Positions 24,975 through 34,716 are shown, counted from the stretch's first letter. The stretch: 64,000 bases of DNA from Allobosea sp. WAO (GCF_001509835.1 NZ_JXTJ01000007.1:372001-436000), one strand, 5' to 3'. The notes: generated by a model not told the origin, from the letters alone. Made by a program: numbers and translations.

Positions 24975-25859
24975 ATGCTCGCCCTCGCTGCCGGCCCCTA
25001 TGCCGCCCGGATCTCGCCCGCGCATGGCGGCATCGTCGCCGCGCTGGAATGGCGTGGGCCCGATGGCCGCTCGCACAGGCTGCTGCATGCGCCGGAAGAG
25101 CTGGCGCCCTGGACGAACGCGCCGAACAAGTTCGGTTGCTGGGCGATGCTGCCCTTCGCCAACCGCGCTTTCGACAGCCTCATCGACGATGGCGAAAACC
25201 GCTTTACCGTGCCGGCTAACGATCCTTCCGGCACGATCCACGGCTTTGGCTGGCAGGCGGCATGGGAGGTCGCTGAACAGAGCGCCGGCCATACCGTGCT
25301 GCTCCATCGCCGTAGTGCCGGTCCAGACCCTTATCGCTACCTGGCAAGGCAGGAAATCCGCCTCGACGAGGCCGGTATGACCATTGCGCTTTCACTCGCC
25401 AACGAGTCGGACACGGGCCTACCCTTCGGGATGGGGTTGCACCCCTGGTTTCCCTGCGCGGCCGACACGCGGCTCGGTATGACCGCGAGCGGCGCGCTGA
25501 TCTTCGGCGAGAAGTTCCGCGCAACCGGGACGCAGGCACTGGAAGCCGGCGGGCCCTATGCCGGCAAACCAGTCTTCGCGACCGGGGCCGAGACGGCCTG
25601 GAGCTTCCTTGGCTGGGACGGCACGGCGCGGATCGAGACGCCCTCCGCCGGGTTTGCGATCACGATCAGCGCGAGCGAGAGCCTGCGCTGCCCGGTGGTC
25701 TGGGCACCGGGCGGCGCCGATTTCCTCTGCGTCGAGCCGCAGAGCCACGCCGCAGGCGCGCCGAGCGAGGCCGTCGTCCGCGCCGCCTCGCCGCTCAAAC
25801 GGCTGGAGCCAGGCGAGACGCTCGAAGGCTGGATGCGGATCGCCGCCGAGGCGCTCTGA
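24975..25859 (+). CDS. aldose 1-epimerase family protein
   Basis: GalM-fold mutarotase-like protein, 294 aa, shorter than E. coli GalM and closer to the YihR/YphB-like subfamily. Visible sites: HGFGWQ (active-site His region), GMGLHPWF and CVEPQSH, which supplies the catalytic Glu-type residue. A GGAG lies seven bases before the ATG. Thirteen bases separate it from pcaR, so it may be read through from that promoter although no link to aromatic catabolism is evident. Sugar specificity is unknown. It converges on the L,D-transpeptidase gene. Confidence 0.85.
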   Translation: MLALAAGPYAARISPAHGGIVAALEWRGPDGRSHRLLHAPEELAPWTNAPNKFGCWAMLPFANRAFDSLIDDGENRFTVPANDPSGTIHGFGWQAAWEVAEQSAGHTVLLHRRSAGPDPYRYLARQEIRLDEAGMTIALSLANESDTGLPFGMGLHPWFPCAADTRLGMTASGALIFGEKFRATGTQALEAGGPYAGKPVFATGAETAWSFLGWDGTARIETPSAGFAITISASESLRCPVVWAPGGADFLCVEPQSHAAGAPSEAVVRAASPLKRLEPGETLEGWMRIAAEAL

Positions 25860-25867
25860 AGCGAGCC

Positions 25868-26551
25868 TCAGCGCCAGCCGGAGCCGCCATAGCCTCCGCC
25901 ACCATAGGGCTGGTAGCCATAGGCACCCGGCGGCAGGGCCGGCCGCAGCAGGATCTGCTCACGCGCCTCACCCCAACCCGGCGCATTGCGCTGCCGGGCG
26001 GCGAACTGCGCCTTCTCGGCCTTGGCCTTGCTGGCCTGGACGATCTGGCTCTTGCTGCTCTTCAGCTTGGCCTTGGCGACCTTGCTGCCGCCAGAGGCGC
26101 TGGCGAAGCGCGAATAATTGTCGGTCGCAGCACCGTTGAGCGCGATCCTTGTCGCGCCGGCCCCGTGCTTCTTGACCAGCGCGAAGAGCTTGGCGGCATT
26201 GGCCGGGTGGAGCCGGATGCAGCCATGCGAGGCCGGCCGGCCGAGCGCGCCGACCGCCGTCGTGCCATGGATGGCGTAGCCGCCGCGGAAGAAGACCGAA
26301 TGGGGCATGGCGCCGCCATATTTGCGCGAGTACCAGCTGCGTTCCAGCCGGGTCGGACGGTAGACGCCGTTCGGCGAGCGGAAGCCCTTGCGACCGGAAG
26401 AGATCGCCCAGTTGTGGACCTCTCCATCGCTGGTGGTGACGGTCATGCGCTGGGCGGCGATGTCGACCCGGACATTGACGCCGGCCTGCGCCGTGCTGAG
26501 GCCGATAAGTGCGGCGAAGACGAAGGCCAGAAGGCCGAGAAGGCGGGACAT
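25868..26551 (-). CDS. L,D-transpeptidase (YkuD domain)
   Basis: Exported peptidoglycan L,D-transpeptidase. The 227-aa product has a signal peptide (cleavage near AQA-GV, residue 23), a YkuD domain (about 25-135) with the catalytic HGTTAVGALGRPASHGCIRLH, in which the Cys follows SHG, and a Lys/Ala-rich then Gly/Tyr-rich C-terminal tail (GAYGYQPYGGGGYGGSGWR). GGGAG lies seven bases before the ATG at 26551. Such enzymes form 3-3 cross-links or attach proteins in Hyphomicrobiales; the exact reaction is not determinable. It is divergent from the TauE/SafE gene over 171 bp. Confidence 0.92.
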   Translation of the reverse strand: MSRLLGLLAFVFAALIGLSTAQAGVNVRVDIAAQRMTVTTSDGEVHNWAISSGRKGFRSPNGVYRPTRLERSWYSRKYGGAMPHSVFFRGGYAIHGTTAVGALGRPASHGCIRLHPANAAKLFALVKKHGAGATRIALNGAATDNYSRFASASGGSKVAKAKLKSSKSQIVQASKAKAEKAQFAARQRNAPGWGEAREQILLRPALPPGAYGYQPYGGGGYGGSGWR

Positions 26552-26722
26552 GACGCTACTCCCGAATGACGCTACCTGAAACGGCTCTCTGCTTGCCGCG
26601 GGTCGAACGACCTCATGCGGGCAGCTCCGGCCTTGACGTGAGGGAAGGCCTTGCGGCGGCGCTTGTAAAGCGCAAATCGACGGAATGGTTTCCGCACGCC
26701 GCGTTGCCGAAGCAGGTGGGCG

Positions 26723-27511
26723 ATGCCACAAGGGCAGCCTCGCCTGGAATCTCCCACCATGCTCCCGACGCTGCTTCCGACCGGCCTCTCGCCGGCCATC
26801 GCGTTCCTGCTGATCGCGGTCAGCTTCCTGACCTCGGCCTTCACCGCGGCCTTCGGAATTGGCGGCGGGGTTGCGATGCTCGGCGCACTCGCCGGAGCGG
26901 TGCCGCCCGGCGTGGTCATCGCGGTGCACGGTCTCGTCCAGTTCGGCTCCAATGTCGGCCGGACGATCGTGCAGCGGGCGCACACGCTCTGGCCGCTGGT
27001 GGCGCGATTCACCGCCGGGTCGGTCATCGGCGTCGTGATTGGTGCCTATATCGTGATCGCCCTGCCCGAGCGGATCCTGCTCGGCCTGCTCGGCAGCTTC
27101 ATCCTGGCGATGACCTGGGTGCCGAAGCCGCAGATTCCCGGGCTTGCCTCCTCGGGGCTGGTGATCGGCGGCGCGCTCGCCAGCATCGTGAGCATGTTCG
27201 TCGGCGCCGTCGGCCCCTTCGTGCAGGCGCTGCTGCTGCCGCTCGGCCTGGAAAAGCGCCAGCTGGTCGCGACCCATGCCGCCTGCCAGACCTTCCAGCA
27301 CCTGCTCAAGGTCTTCGCCTTCGGCGCGCTCGGCTTCGCCTTCACCGACTGGGTGCCGCTGATCGCGGCGATGATCGCCTCGGGCTTCGCCGGCACGATC
27401 GCCGGCACCAAGCTGCTCGACCGGCTGCCCGAGCGCTGGTTCCTGATCACCGTGAAGGCCGCGCTGACCCTGGTCGGCCTCGACCTCCTGCGCCGCGCCG
27501 CCGGCTACTGA
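26723..27511 (+). CDS. TauE/SafE-family membrane permease
   Basis: Polytopic inner-membrane protein of 262 aa with about eight hydrophobic helices in two related halves, typical of the TauE/SafE (DUF81) family that exports sulfite or organosulfur anions. The first half contains FGIGGGVAMLGALAG and the second VSMFVGAVGPFVQALLLPLGL, the repeated Gly-rich motifs of the family. Substrate is unknown and no sulfur genes are adjacent. The ATG at 26723 has an AGGTGG upstream; the ATG at 26759 is an alternative. It converges on ugpC. Confidence 0.85.
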   Translation: MPQGQPRLESPTMLPTLLPTGLSPAIAFLLIAVSFLTSAFTAAFGIGGGVAMLGALAGAVPPGVVIAVHGLVQFGSNVGRTIVQRAHTLWPLVARFTAGSVIGVVIGAYIVIALPERILLGLLGSFILAMTWVPKPQIPGLASSGLVIGGALASIVSMFVGAVGPFVQALLLPLGLEKRQLVATHAACQTFQHLLKVFAFGALGFAFTDWVPLIAAMIASGFAGTIAGTKLLDRLPERWFLITVKAALTLVGLDLLRRAAGY

Positions 27512-27532
27512 GAGGCGACGGCGCGAAAACCC

Positions 27533-28612
27533 TCAGGCCCGGCCGAGACGCAGCCCGCTGGCGGCGTCGAAGACATGGACGCGGTCGGGATCGACGGTGA
27601 TCCAGAGCCGGCCCGGCTGCGCCGCGACATCGCCGGTGGCTGCCTGCATGACGAAGGGCTGGTCGGCGAGCCTGCCGTGGAAGAGCTGGGTCGCGCCGAG
27701 TTCCTCGACGAAATCGACGTCGAAGGGCAGGGAACCGGCAGCGCCCTCCGAGGCGATCTCGACATCCTCCGGCCTTAAGCCCACCTCGACCGCCGTACCG
27801 GCCGGCAGATCCTCGCGCAGGTCGCGGGCCTGCAGGATCGCCTCGCCGAGCGCGACGATGCCGGGGCCGTCGACCTTGCCGGGCAGAAGGTTCATCGGCG
27901 GCGAGCCGATGAAGGTCGCGACGAACCGGCTCGCCGGCTTGCGATAGACCTCCGAGGGCACGCCGATCTGCTCGACCTGGCCGCCATTCATCACAACGAG
28001 CTTGTCGGAGAGCGTCATCGCCTCGACCTGGTCATGGGTGACGTAGATCGCGGTGACGCCGAGAGCGCGCTGCAGCTTCTTGATCTCGACGCGCATCTGG
28101 ACGCGCAATTTGGCGTCGAGATTGGAGAGCGGCTCGTCGAACAGGAAGACCTGCGGCTTGCGTACGATGGCGCGCCCCATGGCGACGCGCTGGCGCTGGC
28201 CGCCGGAGAGCTGGCGCGGCCGGCGCTGCAGGAAGGGCTCGATGGCGAGGATGCGGGCGGCCTCGGCGACGCGCTTCTCGATCTCATCCTTGGGCGTGCC
28301 GCGATTGCGCAGGCCATAGGCCATGTTGTCGTAGACGCTCATATGCGGATAGAGCGCGTAGTTCTGGAAGACCATGGCGATGTCGCGGTCGGCCGGCTCG
28401 ACCTGGTTGACGACGCGCTCGCCGATCGCGACCTCACCGGCCGAGATCGTCTCGAGCCCGGCGACCATGCGCAGCAAGGTCGACTTGCCGCAGCCGGAAG
28501 GGCCGACGAGGACGCAGAAGCCGCCATCGGGAATGTCGAAGGAGACGCCCTTCACCGCCTCGACGCCGCCGGCGTAGACCTTCTTGACGTTGCTGAGCGT
28601 GACCTGAGCCAT
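27533..28612 (-). CDS. ugpC: sn-glycerol-3-phosphate ABC transporter ATPase
   Basis: MalK/UgpC-type ATPase of a sugar-phosphate importer. The 359-aa product has Walker [10 protein letters not shown] (about 38-46), Q-loop NYALYPHM, signature [14 protein letters not shown], Walker [15 protein letters not shown]-loop THDQ and a C-terminal TOBE domain (about 240-355). It is the last gene of ugpBA-(creatininase)-EC, seven bases after ugpE. MalK-like ATPases can serve several importers; the ugp assignment comes from the partner genes. Confidence 0.92.
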   Translation of the reverse strand: MAQVTLSNVKKVYAGGVEAVKGVSFDIPDGGFCVLVGPSGCGKSTLLRMVAGLETISAGEVAIGERVVNQVEPADRDIAMVFQNYALYPHMSVYDNMAYGLRNRGTPKDEIEKRVAEAARILAIEPFLQRRPRQLSGGQRQRVAMGRAIVRKPQVFLFDEPLSNLDAKLRVQMRVEIKKLQRALGVTAIYVTHDQVEAMTLSDKLVVMNGGQVEQIGVPSEVYRKPASRFVATFIGSPPMNLLPGKVDGPGIVALGEAILQARDLREDLPAGTAVEVGLRPEDVEIASEGAAGSLPFDVDFVEELGATQLFHGRLADQPFVMQAATGDVAAQPGRLWITVDPDRVHVFDAASGLRLGRA

Positions 28613-28619
28613 CGGCGGC

Positions 28620-29468
28620 TTACTTCTCGGTTTCCACGAGGCCCTTCACGAAGAGCCTCTGCATGGCGATGACGACGAAGACCGGGGGCAGCATGGCGAG
28701 CATGGCGGTGGCCATGGCGAGCTGCCATTCGGTCAGGGCGTCGGAGGTGACGATCATCTTGCGGATGCCGATGACGATGGTCTGCATCGAATCCTTGGTG
28801 GTGACCAGGAGCGGCCAGAGATACTGGTTCCAGCCATAGATGAACTGGATGACGAACAGCGCCGCGATGGTGGTGAGCGAGAGCGGCCAGACCGTGTCCT
28901 TGAAGAACTTGAACGGGCCGGCGCCGTCGATCTTCGAGGCTTCGAGCAACTCGTCGGGGATCGTCATGAAGAATTGCCGGAACAGCAGCGTGCCGGTCGC
29001 CGAGGCGATCAGCGGCACGGCCAGTCCCTGATAGCTGTCGAGCATGCGCAGATCGGAGACGACCTTGAAGGTCGGGAAGATGCGGACCTCGACGGGGAGC
29101 ATCAGCGTGACGAAGATGATCCAGAAGGCCGCCATCCGGAACGGGAAGCGGTAATAGACGATCGCATAGGCCGAGAGCACCGAGATGAAGATCTTGCCGA
29201 GCGCGATCGTCATCGCCATCACGAAGGAGTTGAACATCATCCCGATCACCGGTTCGCGGGTGGTGCGCTCGGTGCCGACGAACAGGATGCGGTAGTAGTT
29301 CTCGAACAGATGCGGGCCGGGATAGAGCGGCAATTGCCCGTTGATGATGGTGGCGTTGTCCCAGGTCGAAGCGACGAAGGTCAGCCAGACCGGGAAGGCG
29401 ACGATCAGCACGCCGATCGTCAGGATCGTATAGGCGATCGCGTCGCCGAGGCGGCGGTCCTCGACCAT
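28620..29468 (-). CDS. ugpE: sn-glycerol-3-phosphate ABC transporter permease UgpE
   Basis: Inner-membrane permease of the MalG type, 282 aa, with six predicted helices and the ATPase-coupling EAA loop [21 protein letters not shown] (about residues 180-200, given in part). It resembles UgpE in length and in its N-terminal [18 protein letters not shown] helix. Its ATG overlaps the stop of the creatininase-family gene by one base (TGATG), so the two are translationally coupled. Confidence 0.92.
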   Translation of the reverse strand: MVEDRRLGDAIAYTILTIGVLIVAFPVWLTFVASTWDNATIINGQLPLYPGPHLFENYYRILFVGTERTTREPVIGMMFNSFVMAMTIALGKIFISVLSAYAIVYYRFPFRMAAFWIIFVTLMLPVEVRIFPTFKVVSDLRMLDSYQGLAVPLIASATGTLLFRQFFMTIPDELLEASKIDGAGPFKFFKDTVWPLSLTTIAALFVIQFIYGWNQYLWPLLVTTKDSMQTIVIGIRKMIVTSDALTEWQLAMATAMLAMLPPVFVVIAMQRLFVKGLVETEK

Positions 29469-30226
29469 CAGCCATGCCCTCCCCGTTCGCGCAGCAGCTT
29501 TGCGAGCGTGTCCGCCGCCGCATCCAGGAAAGCGCGGCCCTTTTCCGGCGTCGCCTTGCGGGCGTCGCCGATCACCCCGGTCTCGGTCATCTCGCGGAAG
29601 GGCCGGTAGCGCGCCACGGTCGGCCGCATCAGCGCCGCAGGGTCGGCATCTTGCATGCCAAAGGCTTCCGGCAGCCGGTCATTGCGGACGAGGTCCGGCG
29701 CGATCGCCATCATCATCGCGCTCTCGACCTCGCAGGCATGCATGACGCTGGTCTGGTCCTCCATGAACGGCGCCATTTCCTGCTGTGCCAGCAGGAAATA
29801 GGTCGTCGCCCGGATCGAGAGCGAGGTCTCGCGGGCGAAATCCGGCAGGAAGGCCGAGAGCGCGGCGATGTTGCCGCCATGGCCGTTGACGATGACGACA
29901 CGGTGGAAACCGTGCCGCTCCAGGCTCTTCAGCAGCGAGAGCAGCACGGCGCGATAGGTCGGGATGTCGAAGGTGAAGGTCCCGCCGAAGGCCATGTGGT
30001 GCTCGGCCATGCCGCACCAGAGCGTCGGCGCCACGACGACCTCGAGATCGCCGGCGCGCTCGGCAGCGAGCTTGCAGACGGCGCCGCAGAGGACGGTATC
30101 GACGCCGACGGCGAGATGCGGCCCGTGCTGCTCCATCGAGGCGACGGGGAGCACGACGACGGCGTCGTTCGCCGCCTTGGCCCGTAATTCGTCGGCGGTG
30201 AGTTCCTGCCAGAGCACGGAGGCCAT
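29468..30226 (-). CDS. creatininase-family amidohydrolase inside the ugp operon
   Basis: Metal-dependent amidohydrolase of the creatininase/MftE/FAPy-deformylase family, 252 aa. Metal and active-site motifs are visible: PVASMEQHGPHLAVGVDT (about 27-44, with the Glu, His and Asp ligands), GTFTFDIPTYRAVL, VNGHGGN (about 113-119) and a glutamate in HACEVESAMMM. It lies between ugpA and ugpE, all on one strand; its stop overlaps the ugpE ATG. The canonical ugp operon has ugpQ, a phosphodiesterase, not this family, so the substrate is a real question. Confidence 0.87.
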   Translation of the reverse strand: MASVLWQELTADELRAKAANDAVVVLPVASMEQHGPHLAVGVDTVLCGAVCKLAAERAGDLEVVVAPTLWCGMAEHHMAFGGTFTFDIPTYRAVLLSLLKSLERHGFHRVVIVNGHGGNIAALSAFLPDFARETSLSIRATTYFLLAQQEMAPFMEDQTSVMHACEVESAMMMAIAPDLVRNDRLPEAFGMQDADPAALMRPTVARYRPFREMTETGVIGDARKATPEKGRAFLDAAADTLAKLLRERGGHG

Positions 30227-30251
30227 CAGCGCGCGCCTCCGCTCGTCCAGC

Positions 30252-30344
30252 CGTCATGCTCGCCCCTGTGGCGAGCATCCACGTCTTGAACACAGCCTTC
30301 GACCACCAAAGGCGTGGATGGTCGGGACAAGCCCGACCATGACG
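30252..30344. repeat. palindromic intergenic repeat, copy 1
   Basis: About 93 bp bounded by CGTCATG and CATGACG. Two hairpins are inside: ATGCTCGCC-N5-GGCGAGCAT and ATGGTCGGG-acaag-CCCGACCAT. The hairpins and the CATCCACGTCTTG segment recur at 42593-42691, while the middle differs. This copy sits in the 139-bp gap between ugpA and the creatininase gene, that is, inside the operon. It is a REP-like dispersed repeat with no coding capacity. Confidence 0.85.
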
Positions 30345-30365
30345 GGAGGGCGAGCACAGAGGCCA

Positions 30366-31247
30366 TCAGTAGTTCACCTTGCGCTCGATGAAGCGGAACT
30401 GGAAGGCGGTCATGCCGATCACCATGATCAGCAAGACGACCGACTGCGCCGCCGAGCCACCGAGATCGGAGCCGCCCTTGCCGTCCGAGAAGACCTTGTA
30501 GACCAGTGTGGTGGTGGCGCCCGAGGGGCCGCCGCCGGTCACGGTGTCGATGATGCCGAAGGTGTCGAAGAAGACGTAGACGAGGTTGACGACCAGCAGG
30601 AAGAAGGTGGTCGGCGAGAGCAGCGGGAAGATGATCGTCCAGAAGCGCCGCATCGGCCGGGCGCCGTCGATCACCGCGGCCTCGATCACGCTCTTCGGGA
30701 TCGACTGCAGGCCGGCGAGGAAGAACAGGAAATTGTAGCTGATCTGCTTCCATGTCGCGGCCATGATCACCAGCGTCATCGCGTCGGTGCCGTCGAGCTT
30801 GGGATTCCAGGCGATGCCGAGGCTGCGAAGGCCGCGCGCCAGCATGCCGAGCGAGGGATCGAACATGAAGATCCAGAGCACGCCGGCAATGGCGGGCGCG
30901 ACCGCATAGGGCCAGATCAGCAGGGTCTTGTAGATCTCGGCGCCGCGGATGGCCCGGTCGGCCATCACCGCGAAGAGCAGGGCGATCGACAGCGACAGGC
31001 CCGCGACGAAGACCGAGAAGATCGCGGTATTGACCAGCGCCTTGTAGTATTCCGGGCTGGAGAAGAGCAGGCGATAGTTCTCGAACCAGACGAATTCGGT
31101 CGAGATGCCGAAGGCGTCCTGCAGCAGAAAGCTCTGCCAGACCGCCTGGCTCGCCGGCCAGTAGAAGAAGACGAGCGTGATCGCGAGCTGCGGCAGCAGC
31201 AAAAGCAGCGGGATCGTTAGGCCCTTGAAGTGCGCGTATTTCTGCAT
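30366..31247 (-). CDS. ugpA: sn-glycerol-3-phosphate ABC transporter permease UgpA
   Basis: MalF-type inner-membrane permease, 293 aa, with six predicted helices and the coupling loop [20 protein letters not shown] (about 190-210). The N terminus [20 protein letters not shown] is typical of UgpA. ATG at 31247 is used; the frame is open further upstream but without family similarity. It follows ugpB by 61 bp and is separated from the creatininase gene by a palindromic repeat. Confidence 0.92.
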   Translation of the reverse strand: MQKYAHFKGLTIPLLLLLPQLAITLVFFYWPASQAVWQSFLLQDAFGISTEFVWFENYRLLFSSPEYYKALVNTAIFSVFVAGLSLSIALLFAVMADRAIRGAEIYKTLLIWPYAVAPAIAGVLWIFMFDPSLGMLARGLRSLGIAWNPKLDGTDAMTLVIMAATWKQISYNFLFFLAGLQSIPKSVIEAAVIDGARPMRRFWTIIFPLLSPTTFFLLVVNLVYVFFDTFGIIDTVTGGGPSGATTTLVYKVFSDGKGGSDLGGSAAQSVVLLIMVIGMTAFQFRFIERKVNY

Positions 31248-31308
31248 CGGCCGCCCTGGCAGGAAGAAGAAGGCCGGGACGAAAAGTCCCGGCCTCCGGT
31301 CAGCGGTC

Positions 31309-32631
31309 TTACTTGGCCGTGCGCTCGAACTGGCGCAGCATCTGGTTGCCGCGCTCGGCAGCGGCATCGAGCGCTGCCTGCGGCGACTTCTGGCCGTTCA
31401 GCGCCGCCTCGAGTTCCTCCGACCAGATGTCGCGGATCTGGACCAGGCTGCCGTAACGCAGGCCCTTGGAGTTGTCGGTCGGCTCCTTGTTGTTGAGCTC
31501 GAGGATCGGGGTCTCGAGATAGGGCTTGTCCTTGTAGAAGCCCGAAGCCTTGACCTTCTCATAGGCGGCCTTGGTGATCGGAAGATAGCCGGACTCGGTG
31601 TGCAGCTTCACCTGGCGATCGACATTCGACAGGAAGGTGAAGAACTTGGCGACACCCTTGTATTCCTCGGCCTTCTTGCCGCCCATCACCCAGAGCGAAG
31701 CACCGCCGATGATCGAGTTCTGCGGAGCGCCGGCGGCTTCCGGATAATACGGCATCGGCGCATTGGCCCAGTCGAACTTGGCGTTCGCCTTGACGTTGCC
31801 GAAGAAGCCCGAAGAGGTCAGCATGATCGGGCATTCGCCCGAGGTGAAGCGGCCCTCGCCGGTGTTGGTGCGGCCGGAATAGTCGTAGGTCTTGTCCTTC
31901 TGCAGCTCGGCCAGATTGGTCCAGTGCTTCAGGAACATCGGGTCCTTGTTGAAGGTCAGGACGGCGTCGAAGCCCTCCATGCCGTTGACCTTGGTCGACA
32001 GCGGGATGTTGTGCCAGGCGCCGAACTGCTCGATGTTAGCCCAGGTCGCCCAGGCATTGGTGAAGCCGCATTTGTCGAAGCCGGCGGCCTTGAGCTTCTT
32101 GCCGGCCTCGAAGACTTCCGGCCAGGTCTTGGGCGGCGCGTCGGGGTTCAGGCCCGCCTTCTTGAAGGCGTCCTTGTTGTACCACATCACCATGCTCGAC
32201 GAGTTGAACGGCATGGAGAGCATCTCGCCCTTCGGGGTCGAGTAGTAGCCGGTGATCGCCGGCAGATAGGCCTTGGGATCGAAGGTCTCGCCGGCATCCT
32301 TCATCAGCTCGTGCACGGGCTTCACGGCGCCCTTGGCCGACATCATCGTGCCGGTGCCGACCTCGAAGACCTGGAGAATGTGCGGGGCGTTGCCGGCGCG
32401 GAAGGCGGCGATGCCGGCGTTCAGCGTGTCCGGATAGGAGCCCTTATAGGCGACAACGACCTTGTAGTCCTTCTGCGAGGCGTTGAACTCCTCGGCGAGC
32501 TTGACGACCACGTCGTTATTGGCGCCGGTCAGCGCGTGCCACCACTGGATCTCGGTCTGGGCCAGGGCCGGCGAGGCAGCAGCCATCGCGAAGGCGGCCA
32601 CGGAGGCAAGCGTCGTCAATTTCACGGTCAT
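31309..32631 (-). CDS. ugpB: sn-glycerol-3-phosphate-binding periplasmic protein
   Basis: Solute-binding protein of the Ugp importer. The 440-aa product has a signal peptide (about 1-25, ending ALA-QT). Characteristic UgpB stretches are visible: [74 protein letters not shown] and the C-terminal [15 protein letters not shown]. It is the first gene of the operon. The divergent upstream region, shared with the FAH-family gene, holds an ATGACA direct repeat. Confidence 0.94.
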   Translation of the reverse strand: MTVKLTTLASVAAFAMAAASPALAQTEIQWWHALTGANNDVVVKLAEEFNASQKDYKVVVAYKGSYPDTLNAGIAAFRAGNAPHILQVFEVGTGTMMSAKGAVKPVHELMKDAGETFDPKAYLPAITGYYSTPKGEMLSMPFNSSSMVMWYNKDAFKKAGLNPDAPPKTWPEVFEAGKKLKAAGFDKCGFTNAWATWANIEQFGAWHNIPLSTKVNGMEGFDAVLTFNKDPMFLKHWTNLAELQKDKTYDYSGRTNTGEGRFTSGECPIMLTSSGFFGNVKANAKFDWANAPMPYYPEAAGAPQNSIIGGASLWVMGGKKAEEYKGVAKFFTFLSNVDRQVKLHTESGYLPITKAAYEKVKASGFYKDKPYLETPILELNNKEPTDNSKGLRYGSLVQIRDIWSEELEAALNGQKSPQAALDAAAERGNQMLRQFERTAK

Positions 32632-32718
32632 GGCATTCTCCCTTCCCGCCCTGCGATGCGTCGCAGGCGGCTCTTGTCGTTGGTGCGCAAGCTAGCATGA
32701 AGCCGGGGCGACGTTTCA

Positions 32719-32735
32719 ATGACAAAACGATGACA
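32719..32735. promoter_or_regulatory. direct repeat ATGACA upstream of ugpB
   Basis: ATGACA-AAACG-ATGACA: two identical hexamers exactly 11 bp apart, one helical turn, in the divergent ugpB/FAH region, within the last 105 bp before the ugpB start. It is a candidate activator or repressor site; no regulator is encoded next to the operon. Confidence 0.3.
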
Positions 32736-32820
32736 TTGCCCCCCTGCGATGGAAGCAGCGCCGGGCACTTGCACAATCCTGCGGAAGCGGCTGTTCTGCC
32801 CGGCCTGAAAGCCCGCCCGA

Positions 32821-34014
32821 ATGGACCCGATCACGATGCCGACGCTCTCGCTCACGCCCGCCAACACCCTGCCGGCCGATGCCGCCCGCGCCGCGCTGGC
32901 CGGCCGTGTCTGGCGCCCTGAGCTCGGCGGCCCCTCCGTCGTCGTGCTGCGCGGCGAAGACCTCGTCGACATCAGCTCGGCCTTCGCGACGATGCGCGAT
33001 CTCTGCGAGAGCAAGGATCCGGCAGCCGCGCTCGCCGCCGCCAAGGGCGAGCGGATCGGCAGCCTCGCCGAGATCCTCGCCAACACGCCGGCCCAGGGCC
33101 GCGACGCGAGCAAGCCCTGGCTGCTGACGCCGGTCGACCTGCAGGCGGTCAAGGCCGCCGGCGTCACCTTCGCGATCTCGATGCTGGAGCGCGTCATCGA
33201 GGAGAAGGCGCGCGGCAACCCGGCCGCCGCCGCGGCGATCCGCAGCGAGATCGGCAAGCTGATCGGCGACGACCTCTCCAAGCTGAAGCCCGGCTCGGCC
33301 GAGGCGATGCGCCTGAAGGAGGTGCTGATCGCCCAGAACGCCTGGAGCCAGTATCTCGAAGTCGGCATCGGCCCCGATGCCGAGATCTTCACCAAGGGCC
33401 AGCCGCTTTCGGCGGTCGGAACCGGCGCCGATGCCGGGCTGCATCCGACCTCGACCTGGAACAATCCCGAGCCCGAGATCGTGCTGATCGTCGCTTCGGA
33501 CGGCCGGATCGTCGGCGCCAGCCTCGGCAACGACGTCAATCTGCGCGATGTCGAGGGCCGCTCGGCCCTGCTGCTCGGCAAGGCCAAGGACAACAACGCC
33601 GCGGCGACGATCGGCCCGTTCATCCGCTTCTTCGATGCCGGGTTCTCGCTCGACCATGTCCGCCAGACGACGGTGACGCTGAGCGTCGAGGGCGAAGACG
33701 GCTTCAAGCTCGAAGGCTCGTCCTCGATCTCGAAGATCAGCCGCGACCCGGCCGATCTCGCCGCGCAGATGCTCAACCCGCATCACCACTATCCGGACGG
33801 CGCGGCACTCTATCTCGGCACGATGTTCGCCCCGATCCAGGATCGCGACGCGCCGGGCGGCGGCTTCACCCATAAATACGGCGACGTCGTCACCATCGCC
33901 GCGCCCGAGCTCGGCGCGCTGATCAACCGCATGCGCCGCACCGACGAGTGCGAGCCCTGGCACTTCGGCGCCTCGCATCTGATGCGCAACCTCGCCAAGC
34001 GCGGGCTGCTCTGA
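32821..34014 (+). CDS. fumarylacetoacetate hydrolase-family protein
   Basis: 397-aa member of the FAH superfamily, resembling the long (about 385-400 aa) branch that includes sugar-acid dehydratases such as 2-keto-3-deoxy-xylonate dehydratase. The C-terminal catalytic region is recognisable: NNPEPEIVLIVASDGRIVGASLGNDVNLRDVEG with the metal-binding Glu residues, and later FTHKYGDVVTIAAPELGALIN. Hydrolase or dehydratase function cannot be decided. ATG at 32821 is used; an ATG five codons later is possible. It is divergent from ugpB, with 189 bp between. Confidence 0.82.
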   Translation: MDPITMPTLSLTPANTLPADAARAALAGRVWRPELGGPSVVVLRGEDLVDISSAFATMRDLCESKDPAAALAAAKGERIGSLAEILANTPAQGRDASKPWLLTPVDLQAVKAAGVTFAISMLERVIEEKARGNPAAAAAIRSEIGKLIGDDLSKLKPGSAEAMRLKEVLIAQNAWSQYLEVGIGPDAEIFTKGQPLSAVGTGADAGLHPTSTWNNPEPEIVLIVASDGRIVGASLGNDVNLRDVEGRSALLLGKAKDNNAAATIGPFIRFFDAGFSLDHVRQTTVTLSVEGEDGFKLEGSSSISKISRDPADLAAQMLNPHHHYPDGAALYLGTMFAPIQDRDAPGGGFTHKYGDVVTIAAPELGALINRMRRTDECEPWHFGASHLMRNLAKRGLL

Positions 34015-34046
34015 GCGCCGGCGACCGCTGACCATTCGCCGACTTG

Positions 34047-34077
34047 GCGTCATCCCGGGCCTGCCCCGGGATGACGC
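34047..34077. terminator. bidirectional hairpin between convergent genes
   Basis: Perfect 13-bp stem GCGTCATCCCGGG / CCCGGGATGACGC with a 5-nt loop, between the FAH-family gene and the convergent NAD(P)H-binding gene. The GTCATCCCGGG/CCCGGGATGAC core is also typical of dispersed REP-like palindromes in this order, so it may be a repeat used as a terminator. Confidence 0.6.
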
Positions 34078-34104
34078 AGCGGTTTCCAGAGAGTACGGCT
34101 GCGT

Positions 34105-34716
34105 TCAGTAGCCGACGGTGAAGCGCTGGCGCGAATGCGCGGGCTTTTCCAGCTCGTCGACCAGCGCGATCGCATAGTCCTCGGCCGAGATCGCGCTGTT
34201 GCCGTTCGCGTCGACGAGAAGCTGATCCTTGCCGAGGCGGAATTTGCCGGTGCGCTCGCCGGGCTGGATCAGCGCCGAAGGCGAGAGGAAGGTCCAGTCG
34301 AGCGCCGTCTCGACCTTCAGCAGGTCGAGGAAGGCGCCGCCCTTCCTGGCCTCGTCGAGATAGATCGCCGGGAATTCCTTGGTGTCGAAGAGCTTCACGC
34401 CGGGTGCGACTTCGAGGCTGCCGGCGCCGCCGACGACGAGATAGCGCTTCACGCCGGACTGCTTGACGGCGGCCAGCAGCGTCGCAGCGTCGCTCGCCGA
34501 AAAATGCACCGCGCTGATCACGGCATCATGGCCGGCGAGGAGGGCGGAAAGGCCATCGCGGTCGAAGACATCGCCCTTGCGGGCGCTGATGCCGGCGCCG
34601 GCCGGGACCTTCTCGGGATTGCGGACGATGGCGGTGACCTGGTGGCCGCGGCGCGTCAGTTCGGCGAGCAGGCGCGAGCCGATGAAGCCGGTTGCGCCGA
34701 TCAGGGCGATATTCAT
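34105..34716 (-). CDS. NAD(P)H-binding atypical short-chain reductase
   Basis: 203-aa Rossmann protein of the NmrA/SDR-a type. The cofactor motif GATGFIGSRLLAEL (about 8-21) is intact and followed by the RxGHQVTAIVR strand; KRYLVVGGAGSLEV and the WTFLSPSALIQPGERTG segment match the family of short NAD(P)H-binding proteins often paired with HxlR regulators. AGGAG lies six bases before the ATG. It is divergent from the HxlR gene (116 bp), a common redox-responsive pairing. Substrate unknown. Confidence 0.85.
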   Translation of the reverse strand: MNIALIGATGFIGSRLLAELTRRGHQVTAIVRNPEKVPAGAGISARKGDVFDRDGLSALLAGHDAVISAVHFSASDAATLLAAVKQSGVKRYLVVGGAGSLEVAPGVKLFDTKEFPAIYLDEARKGGAFLDLLKVETALDWTFLSPSALIQPGERTGKFRLGKDQLLVDANGNSAISAEDYAIALVDELEKPAHSRQRFTVGY

